This document shows positions 31,974 through 42,296 of a DNA stretch of 64,000 nt, in pieces. The first letter of the stretch is position 1. The number at the start of each line of letters is the position of its first letter. The translations under genes were made by a program, and so were the position numbers. The notes beneath the pieces are model-generated. The model worked only from the letters and a program-made list of their open reading frames with translations, had not been told where the DNA came from and did no database searches. Origin of the DNA: JAVBSN01 sp031547045 (GTDB lineage Bacteria; Bacillota; Clostridia; Lachnospirales; Lachnospiraceae); assembly GCA_031547045.1 (NCBI GenBank), contig JAVBSN010000076.1:1-64000 (forward strand), in the 5' to 3' direction.

Positions 31974-34900
31974 ATGAAACGTAGGGCTTATAAGAATATA
32001 ATTTCATATTTGTTATCAGCTATAATGATTATTCAGGGAGTATTCTCTAGTAACCTTATGTATATTAATGCTGCTGAAATGGGAAATACTATTCCTGATG
32101 TATACATTGATGAAGAACCTGAAAGTAATTCTGTTGTAGATAATACAGAAACACTTAAATTATCATTTGATAGCACTAATCTAGATAATATAACTTATGA
32201 TTATAAGTTAGTGTATAAGGATGATGAAGATTCCGAAGAATGGAAAGAATATAACATTATAAATGGAATAAATATAAGTTTTAATTCAGATACTAATATG
32301 CGTACTATTGAGGTAGCAGTACAGCGAACAGCTAAAGCAGATTCTAGCAATGTTGCATATGGTAATATAAGTTACTTTAATTATACTGAAAAACTACCAT
32401 CACTAGATGATTTAGGAATAATTGCTATAGGTTGGACGGCAGAAGTATCTAAGGTTAGTGATATATATTTAAGTGCTATATTGAATAATATCGAAGATTA
32501 TACAGAAAATTGGAGTAGTTATAGCTATAGTAATATTTATTATAGATGGGGATATGTAGATTCAAATAATTCAATTACATGGTTATATAATACAGAAGAT
32601 GAAGAAAAGGCCTATCCAGATAATCTAGATGAAGATGATAGTATAACACTTCATGGAAAATATAGGACTTGTTTAGAGGCTTATATTTATAAAGGTGAAG
32701 ATGGTAATAAGGTTCGAGTTTCTAGCGACATATTAAAAGGTGAAGAGACTAGTTTTGATAGTCAAGCTCCGAAAGTTAAAAGCCTATACCTTACTACAAA
32801 ATTAGCAGGTGTAGGATCAATATTTACTAAGGATTGGCATACTAAGGATTATTATTATTCTATATATATAGAAGAAGAGGGAAGTGGCTCCTCTGGTCTA
32901 GAAAAGGTAGTTATACAACCTTATTATAATGGAGAGAAATGTGATAAAAATTGGGAATATGCATATACAGAAGATAATCAAGTATATTCATATTGGGAAG
33001 AAATATCCTTTAGTGAATTCAAGGATGATGATGGAAATTACATAGACGGCGAATACAATATACTTGTAAGTGTAGAGGATAGAGCTGGAAATAAATATAG
33101 TAGATGGATTATACCAAGTAATAGTAATGTGCCAACATTAGGGGTAGATGAGGAAGAAGATTTTTCTTTTAAAATGGATAATGTTAGACCTGTTGTAACA
33201 TTTGAAGGCGATGTTGTTGATGGAGGATATTATAACCAAGAAGAAAGTAATCTAAGTGTTACTGCAACTGATGAAAGGTCAGGAATTGATACATATAATG
33301 TAACAGTTACGAAAAATAAATCTCCATTTGAAAATACTTTAACATTAGGGGAGAAGGTAACAGATAAAAGATGGCAATCAGAAGGAATATTTACTGAAGA
33401 AGGAGAATATGAAGTAAAAGTAGTAGCCTGTGATAGAGCTGGCAATGAGGGAGCTGTTGTTAGTCAAGATAAGAATGGCAAAACTTTATTTTCAGATAGT
33501 ATAATTAAATTTATTGTTGATAAAACAGCGCCTACTGTTGGTGTTATAGATAGTGAAGATAAAGATATATTAGATATTGTTGACACAAGAAAAGAATATA
33601 ATATAAATAATCAAGAGATAGAGTTTGTAGTAACGGATAGTTATGTTAACTATGAAAAATGTACAATTACTATTGATAAATATGACAACGATGATTGTGA
33701 AAAGTTAACCTTAGAGAGAACCACTATTAATCCAGAAAAAGATAATGATTATGAATGGGAGATTAATGGTAATGAAGGTATATTTTCTTATAAATTTGAT
33801 TCACAAGGTGTGTATAAAATAAAAATACATGCTGAGGATATGGCAGGTAATAAGACAGAGAAAAATGTAATAATAGTAATTGATACAAAAGCACCTACTA
33901 CAACTATTAAGTTAGATAAAGATGGATATGCAAAGAATAACCATAATGTAGATTGCTATGGAACAGATGTAGATATTAATATTAATATAAAAGATAATAT
34001 TTGCAATAACTGTATAAGTAAATATGAGATTACTAGAACTTATAATAATAATGATTATTCATATAAGTTAGACAATATTGAAGCAGATTCAAGTGATTAT
34101 ACAACATCACAAACTTTTTCAAAAGAAGGATTATATACTGTTAAGTTAACCACAACAGACGAGGCAGGAAATGAAAGAGAATCAAATGAAATAAAATTTA
34201 TAATTGACAAAACAAAACCAGTTATAAGCATTGATAGCAATGATGTTAATAATGGAGGACAAGTAAATAAAAATGTTACTATAGATTTCACCTCTATTGA
34301 AGCTAATGAGAATGAATATCAAATAATAGTAGAAAGAGTAAATAATGGTCATACATATACTAATGGTAGTCTATATTCTTCGTTAAATTGGATTTATGAT
34401 AATGATACATTATATAAAAAAGATGCAAGTTATACATTCACAGAAGAGGGTGTATATAAGATTACATTTAAGGCAAAGGATAGAGCGGGAAATGTAGCAA
34501 GTGATATAGAATTTGTATTTATAATAGATAAGTCAGCACCAGTGATTAGTAATATAAGATATACAAATGCAATAGGTGATATATTACCTAAGTTTGTGGA
34601 AAAGAATATATATAGCAACAAGTATATTACAGTATATTTTGAAGTTAATGATAATATTGTAGGGGTTGGAAATGTATATTATTCTATAGGAATAGATAAT
34701 AGAACTGATGTTGATAGAAAAAATAGTTATAAAGCAGTTCATGTAAGAGATAATATATATAGTATTTTGATACCAGAAGCTTTTGGAATGTCAGAGTTTG
34801 ATAACATAATAGGAATATGGACAGAAGATGTACTAGGAAATGTTAGTAATGATATGCTAAGTTATAATATGATTTATAATACAGCCTATGCTAATATAAC

Positions 34901-36686
34901 TATGACAGCAGATAAAGAATATAATAAATGGTTATCAGAAGATGTTACATTTAATATCAAAGTAGCAGATACAAAATCAGGAATAGATAATATAATATAT
35001 AAAGTTAATGGCAAAGTTGTTAAAGAGATTACTTTTAATAAAATAGTATATGAATATTCTTGTAATATTACAGCAAGTGAAAATGCGCCAACTAAAGAGG
35101 GTTATGATGTAGAAGTTATAGTTACTAATAATGCAGATAGTACTAATAACAGTTCGCGAAGAGTATATGTTGATAAAGTAGCACCAGTATTAAACATTAG
35201 CGGATACCAAGAGCAGGAACATATATCAGCAGATAAAAGTATTAACTTCCATATATCTGACGTAGCATATGATGAAACCATAGGAAGGGTAATAGCAACT
35301 AGAACAATAGATGGTATTACAACATCATATAGTGTAGAAGATTTATATCCACAAAGTACAGAAGCTGTTATAAGTAGGAATTTTAGTTTGGAAGGATACT
35401 ATTCTGTATATTTTATAGCTGTAGATGGAGCGGGAAATGAAAATGCTTCTAATATGATTCATTTTACAGTGGATAAAACAGCACCACAATTAAGTATTTC
35501 AGGTACAACAAACAACTCAGTTAATCAAGGAGAAGTGGCATTAACATTTACTTGTGTTGAATCTTTTTATATGACAAATAGTGTTAATATTAGTGTTATA
35601 AAAGAACTTGATGGACAGAGAACAACAAGTAATATAAATGGATTTTTGCATATTGGAAAAATATCTAGTTTAGCTAATACATTTACCGAAGATGGCACAT
35701 ATACAGTAACCTTTGATGCTGTAGATATGGCAGGTAATAAGGCTATTACGCAAACTATTTCATTTACAATTGATAACACAGCACCAGAATTATCATTTAC
35801 AGGCACTACTAACTATTTGGTAACAAATAGAACAGTTACACTAAGCAGCAATGTTATAGAATCATATTTCACAGGAAACAGAATAACTATTACAGGTACA
35901 AGAACAGATATATACGGAAATGTTTACGAGCTAGAGAGACAAGAATATACAAATAATAGTAAAGATTCTAGCAAGCAAACAGTATTTAGTGAAGATGGAA
36001 TATATCATATTATTATGTCAGCCAAAGATGAAGCTGGTAATGAATCAGAGAAAGAGATTAATTTTACAATTGATACAACACCACCACAAATACTGTATAT
36101 AGATGAGATTGATAATAGCTATTTCAGTACATTTGAGTTTGCTCATCCTATGAATGAAATGATATTAGATATTTCTGTAGTAAAATATGATATATATATT
36201 AATGGAATAGAGTATGATGGCAGAACTCCTATTGAAACTGATGGAAAATATAGCTTATATATTAAGGTTGAGGATGAAGTAGGGCATACTAATGAAGCAT
36301 ATGCTGAATTTATAGTTGATCATACGCCACCTAAGATTATTATTGATGGTATTGAGGATGATGAAATTGTACATAAAGCAGGTCAAGCAACAGTTTCTCT
36401 TGTAGATCAAGATGATAAAATTGATAGCATAATAGTTAATGGAAAAGAGATAGATTTAAGTAAGGATTCCAAATCATATACATTAGTATATGGTGAATAT
36501 GGAAAGTATTCTATTAATATAAAATGCAGTGATAAAGCTGGTAATATCATAGATGAAAATATTATTTTTTATTATACAAATTTCTTTACAGATATATTTA
36601 TAATAGTTGGATTAATATTATTTATATTAGGCGTAGGTGGAACCTTGTATATAGTAACAAAGAGAAAATATAGAGGTTGGGACTAG
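31974..36686 (+). CDS. Giant Ig-like-repeat surface protein with C-terminal membrane anchor
   Basis: A 1570-residue secreted protein. A signal peptide with MKRRAYKNIISYLLSAIMII and an A-A cleavage region around residue 34 starts it. About ten bacterial Ig-like modules follow; their boundaries are marked by repeats of the type F-x-I-D-K-T-x-P (FIVDKTAPTV, VIDTKAPTT, FIIDKTKPVI, FIIDKSAPVI, VYVDKVAPVL, FTVDKTAPQL, FTIDNTAPEL, FTIDTTPPQI, FIVDHTPPKI) and by D-x-A-G-N motifs. A single helix near the end (IFIIVGLILFILGVGGTLYIV) and a short basic tail anchor it; there is no LPxTG. It is the last gene of the kinase operon, 18 bases after the scaffold gene, so it may be the output or the external stalk of that system. 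Binding partners are unknown. Confidence 0.9.
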   Translation: MKRRAYKNIISYLLSAIMIIQGVFSSNLMYINAAEMGNTIPDVYIDEEPESNSVVDNTETLKLSFDSTNLDNITYDYKLVYKDDEDSEEWKEYNIINGINISFNSDTNMRTIEVAVQRTAKADSSNVAYGNISYFNYTEKLPSLDDLGIIAIGWTAEVSKVSDIYLSAILNNIEDYTENWSSYSYSNIYYRWGYVDSNNSITWLYNTEDEEKAYPDNLDEDDSITLHGKYRTCLEAYIYKGEDGNKVRVSSDILKGEETSFDSQAPKVKSLYLTTKLAGVGSIFTKDWHTKDYYYSIYIEEEGSGSSGLEKVVIQPYYNGEKCDKNWEYAYTEDNQVYSYWEEISFSEFKDDDGNYIDGEYNILVSVEDRAGNKYSRWIIPSNSNVPTLGVDEEEDFSFKMDNVRPVVTFEGDVVDGGYYNQEESNLSVTATDERSGIDTYNVTVTKNKSPFENTLTLGEKVTDKRWQSEGIFTEEGEYEVKVVACDRAGNEGAVVSQDKNGKTLFSDSIIKFIVDKTAPTVGVIDSEDKDILDIVDTRKEYNINNQEIEFVVTDSYVNYEKCTITIDKYDNDDCEKLTLERTTINPEKDNDYEWEINGNEGIFSYKFDSQGVYKIKIHAEDMAGNKTEKNVIIVIDTKAPTTTIKLDKDGYAKNNHNVDCYGTDVDININIKDNICNNCISKYEITRTYNNNDYSYKLDNIEADSSDYTTSQTFSKEGLYTVKLTTTDEAGNERESNEIKFIIDKTKPVISIDSNDVNNGGQVNKNVTIDFTSIEANENEYQIIVERVNNGHTYTNGSLYSSLNWIYDNDTLYKKDASYTFTEEGVYKITFKAKDRAGNVASDIEFVFIIDKSAPVISNIRYTNAIGDILPKFVEKNIYSNKYITVYFEVNDNIVGVGNVYYSIGIDNRTDVDRKNSYKAVHVRDNIYSILIPEAFGMSEFDNIIGIWTEDVLGNVSNDMLSYNMIYNTAYANITMTADKEYNKWLSEDVTFNIKVADTKSGIDNIIYKVNGKVVKEITFNKIVYEYSCNITASENAPTKEGYDVEVIVTNNADSTNNSSRRVYVDKVAPVLNISGYQEQEHISADKSINFHISDVAYDETIGRVIATRTIDGITTSYSVEDLYPQSTEAVISRNFSLEGYYSVYFIAVDGAGNENASNMIHFTVDKTAPQLSISGTTNNSVNQGEVALTFTCVESFYMTNSVNISVIKELDGQRTTSNINGFLHIGKISSLANTFTEDGTYTVTFDAVDMAGNKAITQTISFTIDNTAPELSFTGTTNYLVTNRTVTLSSNVIESYFTGNRITITGTRTDIYGNVYELERQEYTNNSKDSSKQTVFSEDGIYHIIMSAKDEAGNESEKEINFTIDTTPPQILYIDEIDNSYFSTFEFAHPMNEMILDISVVKYDIYINGIEYDGRTPIETDGKYSLYIKVEDEVGHTNEAYAEFIVDHTPPKIIIDGIEDDEIVHKAGQATVSLVDQDDKIDSIIVNGKEIDLSKDSKSYTLVYGEYGKYSINIKCSDKAGNIIDENIIFYYTNFFTDIFIIVGLILFILGVGGTLYIVTKRKYRGWD

Positions 36687-36740
36687 TAGTCTCAACCTTT
36701 ATATGTTACATTAAGAAAAATGAATTTAGAGGTGACAGCA

Positions 36741-37397
36741 ATGATTAAAGCAGTAGTATTTGATATGGATGGAGTAATATTTGATTCAGAAAGATTATAT
36801 AGAAAGCATTGGAAAATAAGTGGATTAGAGATTGGCATTTCTGAAGAAGAAATGGAAGAAGTCTGTAATATGTTGGCAGGAGCAACTAAAGAAGTTAATA
36901 GTGTGCGAATGAAAGAAAGATATGGAGAAGATTTTGATTATATGGCATTCAGAAAGATAACTATGGATAGAATGGATGAAGATATAAGACAGAATGGAAT
37001 TGATATTAAAGCAGGAGTAGTAGAATTATTAAAATATTTAAAAGAGAAAAACATAAAAATAGGATTAGCAACTTCTACAGATAAAACAAGGGCAGAAGGT
37101 AATCTTAGAAATGCAGGATTATATGGATATTTTGATAATCTGGTATTTGGGCAAGATGTCGAAAAAGGAAAGCCTAGTCCTGACATATATATTAGAGCAT
37201 GTGAAAATTTGGGGGTAATGCCTGAAGAAACTATTGGACTAGAAGATTCTATAAATGGAGTAAAATCTAGCTATGCAGCGGGGTTATATACAATAATGGT
37301 AGTTGATTTAATACAACCAACAGAAGAAATAAAAAACAATTATTCACATAAAATATTTGATAGCATGTATCAAGTCCTAGATATGTTGAATTCATAA
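36741..37397 (+). CDS. HAD-superfamily sugar phosphatase / beta-phosphoglucomutase-like
   Basis: A 218-residue haloacid dehalogenase with the cap type of beta-phosphoglucomutase. Motif I is VVFDMDGVIFDSE with the D-x-D nucleophile pair, motif II is GLATSTDKTRAEG, motif III is the Lys in EKGKPSPDIY and motif IV is GLEDSINGVKS. The start is ATG 36741 behind GAGGTGA; an ATG at 36720 has no ribosome site. It likely dephosphorylates or isomerises a small phosphosugar; the substrate cannot be told. It is outside the kinase operon in function, but only 54 bases after it. Confidence 0.9.
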   Translation: MIKAVVFDMDGVIFDSERLYRKHWKISGLEIGISEEEMEEVCNMLAGATKEVNSVRMKERYGEDFDYMAFRKITMDRMDEDIRQNGIDIKAGVVELLKYLKEKNIKIGLATSTDKTRAEGNLRNAGLYGYFDNLVFGQDVEKGKPSPDIYIRACENLGVMPEETIGLEDSINGVKSSYAAGLYTIMVVDLIQPTEEIKNNYSHKIFDSMYQVLDMLNS

Positions 37398-37407
37398 TGT
37401 AACATCA

Positions 37408-37445
37408 AAAATGGAGTGTAGTCATATAAAACAACACTCCATTTT
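37408..37445. terminator. Bidirectional terminator
   Basis: AAAATGGAGTGT (37408-37419) pairs perfectly with ACACTCCATTTT (37434-37445) around a 14-base loop, between the convergent HAD and aminotransferase genes. Confidence 0.9.
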
Positions 37446-37448
37446 AAT

Positions 37449-38540
37449 CTATACTATTTCTAAAATTGTATTAACGGCTACATCGTTTTCTTCTGGTTTT
37501 AAGAAACAAAAACGAATATATTTATCGCTTAAACCATTGAAATTAGAGCAATCCCTAATCATTATTCCTTTGTTCATACAGTAGTCAAATACTTGGCTAG
37601 AAGTTAAATCTTCTTTTAAAAGTTTTATTAGCACAAAGTTAGCTTCAGGCTTAAATACCTTAATTGTTTTTCTACTAGATAGTGCAGAATATATTAGACT
37701 TTGTTCTGTATGAATAAGAGAGTTAGTTAAGCTAATATAGTTTTTGTCATTAAACATAGGCCCTGCAATAGATGCATAAGAATTAATTGTCCAAGGACTT
37801 TTATTGTTATTAATTTCGTTAAGCATAATCTCATTGCTACATACAGCATAACCTAGTCTTAAACCAGGAGAGGCAAAGAACTTAGATACACCACGTATTA
37901 CGATTATATTGTTGTATGAGTTAACAAGTGGAATAGAAGTTACATTTTCAATATCACGAACAAATTCTACATATGTTTCATCCACCATAACAAAAATTTT
38001 ATTTTCTCTACAGTGATTAAATATTAACCTTAAGTCGTGATGTTTTATTGTAGTTGAAGTAGGATTGTTAGGATTGCATAATATAAGTAAATCAATAGAG
38101 CTATCTAAATGAGTTAAAAAGTCATCAACATCTAGTTGGAAATTCTCATCTTCCTTTAAAATATAACTTATACATTCACCGTTATTAATAGTAACGTCTC
38201 GTGCGTATTCAGAATAAGTAGGTTCGATTAACATGGTTTTCTTAGGTTCAATTAATTCTATAAACAATCGAATAAGCTCAGTAGAACCGCCACCAACTAA
38301 TATATTATTAAAAGAGGCACCTGTGTAGTTGGCTAAGGATTGACGTAGGTTAGTATAATTTCTATCAGGATATTCTGTTATACAATCAAGGTTCTCACTT
38401 AATATATCTTTAAATACAGGTGAAATTCCTAATGGATTAACATTAGAAGCATGAGGTTTAATATCTCTTTTCTTGATACCATATATCTCTTCCATTTTTT
38501 CTAAATCACTTCCGTGAAAGTGATCTGTATTATTAAGCAT
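37449..38540 (-). CDS. PLP-dependent class I/II aminotransferase, CobD/HisC-like
   Basis: A 363-residue fold-type I enzyme. The N-terminal HFHGSDLEKMEEIYG and HASNVNPLGISP resemble threonine-phosphate decarboxylase CobD, and the rest resembles histidinol-phosphate aminotransferase. LILCNPNNPTSTTI (about 151-164), VMVDETYVEF (about 186-195) and GVSKFFASPGLRLGY with the PLP lysine (about 216-230) are all intact. CobD normally makes the (R)-1-amino-2-propanol phosphate of cobalamin, but no cobalamin gene is present in the window. Read as an orphan CobD-like enzyme; an amino-acid aminotransferase is the alternative. Confidence 0.82.
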   Translation of the reverse strand: MLNNTDHFHGSDLEKMEEIYGIKKRDIKPHASNVNPLGISPVFKDILSENLDCITEYPDRNYTNLRQSLANYTGASFNNILVGGGSTELIRLFIELIEPKKTMLIEPTYSEYARDVTINNGECISYILKEDENFQLDVDDFLTHLDSSIDLLILCNPNNPTSTTIKHHDLRLIFNHCRENKIFVMVDETYVEFVRDIENVTSIPLVNSYNNIIVIRGVSKFFASPGLRLGYAVCSNEIMLNEINNNKSPWTINSYASIAGPMFNDKNYISLTNSLIHTEQSLIYSALSSRKTIKVFKPEANFVLIKLLKEDLTSSQVFDYCMNKGIMIRDCSNFNGLSDKYIRFCFLKPEENDVAVNTILEIV

Positions 38541-38714
38541 AAAATTTTACCTCTTTTCCTTTCAAATTTCGATTAATTTTGATATACTAATATATTATGT
38601 AAATGTTATTTTTATTATAACATTGAAATGCATAATATCAAGATATTATTTTATGCATGGAAAAAGAATTTTAGAACATAAAATATTTAAAAGGCTTAAG
38701 TTAGGAGTATGCTT

Positions 38715-41700
38715 ATGAAAGCGAAGATTGAAAGATATGCAAAAGGAGAATTTGGAGCTTATATTCCCCAAGTAACTATATCTAGAGAGTATATACAACT
38801 TAAGATTGAATCAGGTACTGTATACACAGGTGATATATATGTTGAAAGTGCTAATGATTGTATAATTAAGGGAATGGTTTATGACGATAATTATATTTTA
38901 AATATACCAGCCCATACTTTTGTTGAGAAAAAATATAGTATTAAATATAGTTTCGATGCGACTAAAAGAGAGGCTGGAAAAAACTACAGTGGACATATAT
39001 ATATAATAACTGATGGTGGAGAATACACAGTTCCGTATAGTATTGAAGTTGTTGCACCACATGTAAAAACAGTATCAGGGAATATTGATAATATGTTTCA
39101 ATTTGCAGAACTAGCAGAGCAAAATTGGAATGAAGCTATAAGAATTTTTGAATCAGAAGAGTTTGTTAGAACATTTTTAGTAAATCAACCAATGTATGAA
39201 AAAGCGTATAATACATTAAGTATGAGTTTATCAGCAAATCAAGCATTGGAAGAATTTCTAGTATTTATACATAAAAAAAGAGCAGTAACACTAGGCGTAT
39301 ATCATTCGGAATTTAAGTATGACTATCCAAAGATGAGAGAAAGTCATACTATTACTGTATCAAAAAATACATGGGGATTTATAAGTGGAGAGATAAGTAC
39401 AGATTGTAAATTTATAGAGATTCCTAAAAGGTTTATAGGAATAGAAGATTTTGTTGAAGATAGTTATAGTATTGAATACTTTATTAATCCAGAATATTTA
39501 GAAAATGATGGTATTACAGGTCATATAATTATAGAAAATACATATCAAAGATTAGAAATAGCAATTGTTATAAGAAAACCTATGTTAGATGAATTTATTC
39601 CAGCAAAGAGAATAAATGATAGACATGCTATTAAGGTTAATCAAGTAAGACTAATAAATAACTATTTAGATTTTTGTTTAGATAGACTTACATTACAAGA
39701 ATATATTGATAAAACAAGATTTGCATTACATAACCTAGTGCAATATATTCCACATGCAAATATATATAAACTAGGACTAATGCATATGGATATTTTGGCA
39801 GGAGAATATAGCTTAGTTGAGCAAGAATTTGTAAGAATAGATGCAGACAAATCAGATGTCGTAGAAGGAGAAATGGAGTCATGCTATTATAGTTACCTTA
39901 AAGCATTGTTAACTAAAGATGATTCTGAAATAGAAAAGGCAGTATCACTTATTAAACATAGGATGAGAAAAGAAGATGATAAGTTATTTTACTTCTGGCT
40001 TCTTATGTACTTAGATACAGAATATAGTGTAGATAAAAATATTTTATATAAGAAAATAGAACAACTATATGAAGAAGGGGTAAATAGTCCAATATTATTC
40101 TATGAAGTGTGTAATATATATAATAAACAACCATTAATACTAAGAGAATTAGATGCTTTAGCAGTATATGCATTAAGATGGGGTTATAGAGAAAATTATA
40201 TTTCCAGAGAAGTCATAGATATATTTATTAAACTTTCTCTTAAAGAGCATAACTTTAAACATACTGTTTTTTCATTGCTTAGAGAAATGTATACTAAAGA
40301 CAATAATAGTGATTGCTTATTTGCAATGGCATCGATGCTTGTAAAAGGTAATAAATGTGATAGAGAATACAATATATATTACAGAAAATCTATAGAGCAA
40401 AATCAGAAAATACTTGGTATTAATGAGAATTTTATAAGAAGTATGGATTTTAATTCTTATGAAATAATTCCTCATTCTGTTTTAATGTATTTAAACTATA
40501 AGAATTCTCTTACAGAAAAAGAGTTGGCATATTTATACGCAAATATAGTTACAAACAAAGATGAGTACATGAGTATATATAATGAATACATATGTAATAT
40601 AGAGTCATTTATGGAAAAACAAATACTAAATGGCATTATGAGTGATGATTTATCTGTAATATATGCAGAATATTTAAGACCATCAGTTGTTAAGAATCAA
40701 TATGCATCTAAGATGGTTAATATAGTATTTAAACATAAGGTTACTTGTGACAATCCATATATAAAAATGGTGGTAATAACTCATAAAGAACTAGAGCGAG
40801 AAGAGACAGTTCCATTCGTTAATGGGGTTGCTTATGTTGATATAATGAATTCTTCGGCAGCTATAGCCCTAGTAGATATTAAAGGCAATAGATATGTATC
40901 TACAATACCATATAGGTTAGAGGCTTTAGTAGATGAGACAGCTTATATTGATATATGTGCTAAATATGCACCAGATGATTATAGATTGTTATTATATGTA
41001 TACAGTCATCTGATTGATAATGTAGTTGAAAATGCAAGGGCTGTAAATACATGTAGAACTATTTTAGAAACACCAGAATTCAATTATTCAACAAAGCAAG
41101 ATGCTTTAATAGGAATTATAGATTATTACTATAGCAATTATGATAAAGAGATTTTAGAAAAATACTTAAGAAGAATTGACTTAGATAATGTGCCTGCAGA
41201 TAGAGGTAAGGATATTACAAAATACTTTATTATATGTGGTATGTATGATGGTGCTTACAAGGCGATATTAAAATTTGGATATGAAGATTTAACAGACGAA
41301 CATATAGAACGATTAATAGATATATTATCTGGTGTTGAAGAAATGTTAGGTTCAGAATTAATTACAAGTATGAGCATTTATCTATACAAGAAGGGTAAGT
41401 ATTCAGATAGTGTATTAAGATGGCTTACAGTATATTATAAGAGTAGTACCAAAGATATGGGGAAACTATGGAAGAGAACTTACGGTTCTGCCAATAAAGC
41501 AATGGAATTAGAAGAAAATATATTGGCTCAAATGTTATTTTCAGATAGCTTTAATGATGAAATATATGAAGTTTTCAAAGCATATTACAATGGCAAGAAA
41601 AAAGGTATGGTTGTTAAAGCATTTATTAAAAAGACAGCTTATAACTATTTTATTAAAGACATGAATGTGCCAGGATTTATTTTCCAGATTATTTATAACG

Positions 41701-42278
41701 AAATAGAAGAAAACAATATTACAGATGATATTACTGTAGTAGCGATACTATATTATTTCAGTAAAATAAAAGTAGATACTGAATACTATGGATTTATAAA
41801 AAAATACGCTAGAAAATTTATTGATAGGGGTATTGTACTTCCATTCTTTAAGAAATTTAAAAATATTGTTGCCTTACCTAAGGATATATCAATTAAGACA
41901 TATTTAATGTTTAAGGCAGAAGCAAGTAGAAATATTTCTATAAAATATTGTTTTGGAACAACAAGTAGAGAACTTAGAGGAATGGAAACAGAACCATTAA
42001 GAGAAGTTATACCAGGTCTATACATGAAAGAATTTGTTGCCTTCCATGGAGAACAGTTATCTTACAATATAGTTGAAGGTATAGAAGGAGTTGCAACTAT
42101 AATTGAAGGCGATGACTTGGAAATGGACATGCATAATGGAAGATTTGATAATAGATTCAAGGTATTAAATAGCATGGTTATTAATCAAGAAATGAAAGAT
42201 GATAAAGCTTTGCTAAGTGAATTAGATAAATATTTAAGAAATGTACATTTGTTTGAAGAAAATATGAAGATACTATAA
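38715..42278 (+). CDS. DUF5717-family large protein
   Basis: An 1187-residue soluble protein. The start MKAKIERYAKGEFGAYIPQV and the following strand-rich region (YTGDIYVESAND, CIIKGMVYDDNY; GKNYSGHIYIITDGGEYTVPY) match the DUF5717 family as I know it from Lachnospiraceae. Residues about 1-300 are two beta-sandwich-like repeats, the second starting near MRESHTITVSKNTWGFISG. Residues about 310-900 are helical repeats, and the last 200 residues are mixed, with a short beta-rich end. There is no signal or membrane segment. I chose ATG 38715, 7 bases after AGGAG; ATG 38709 touches it. DUF5716 follows by 18 bases, as usual for this pair. Function is unknown. Confidence 0.85.
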   Translation: MKAKIERYAKGEFGAYIPQVTISREYIQLKIESGTVYTGDIYVESANDCIIKGMVYDDNYILNIPAHTFVEKKYSIKYSFDATKREAGKNYSGHIYIITDGGEYTVPYSIEVVAPHVKTVSGNIDNMFQFAELAEQNWNEAIRIFESEEFVRTFLVNQPMYEKAYNTLSMSLSANQALEEFLVFIHKKRAVTLGVYHSEFKYDYPKMRESHTITVSKNTWGFISGEISTDCKFIEIPKRFIGIEDFVEDSYSIEYFINPEYLENDGITGHIIIENTYQRLEIAIVIRKPMLDEFIPAKRINDRHAIKVNQVRLINNYLDFCLDRLTLQEYIDKTRFALHNLVQYIPHANIYKLGLMHMDILAGEYSLVEQEFVRIDADKSDVVEGEMESCYYSYLKALLTKDDSEIEKAVSLIKHRMRKEDDKLFYFWLLMYLDTEYSVDKNILYKKIEQLYEEGVNSPILFYEVCNIYNKQPLILRELDALAVYALRWGYRENYISREVIDIFIKLSLKEHNFKHTVFSLLREMYTKDNNSDCLFAMASMLVKGNKCDREYNIYYRKSIEQNQKILGINENFIRSMDFNSYEIIPHSVLMYLNYKNSLTEKELAYLYANIVTNKDEYMSIYNEYICNIESFMEKQILNGIMSDDLSVIYAEYLRPSVVKNQYASKMVNIVFKHKVTCDNPYIKMVVITHKELEREETVPFVNGVAYVDIMNSSAAIALVDIKGNRYVSTIPYRLEALVDETAYIDICAKYAPDDYRLLLYVYSHLIDNVVENARAVNTCRTILETPEFNYSTKQDALIGIIDYYYSNYDKEILEKYLRRIDLDNVPADRGKDITKYFIICGMYDGAYKAILKFGYEDLTDEHIERLIDILSGVEEMLGSELITSMSIYLYKKGKYSDSVLRWLTVYYKSSTKDMGKLWKRTYGSANKAMELEENILAQMLFSDSFNDEIYEVFKAYYNGKKKGMVVKAFIKKTAYNYFIKDMNVPGFIFQIIYNEIEENNITDDITVVAILYYFSKIKVDTEYYGFIKKYARKFIDRGIVLPFFKKFKNIVALPKDISIKTYLMFKAEASRNISIKYCFGTTSRELRGMETEPLREVIPGLYMKEFVAFHGEQLSYNIVEGIEGVATIIEGDDLEMDMHNGRFDNRFKVLNSMVINQEMKDDKALLSELDKYLRNVHLFEENMKIL

Positions 42279-42296
42279 ATGATAAGAGGTGATTAG

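Noticed and set aside
26732..36686. Type VII secretion core operon
   Set aside because: FHA, kinase and phosphatase are present but no EssC-type ATPase, EsaA/EssA/EssB or YukD-like gene is seen in the window.
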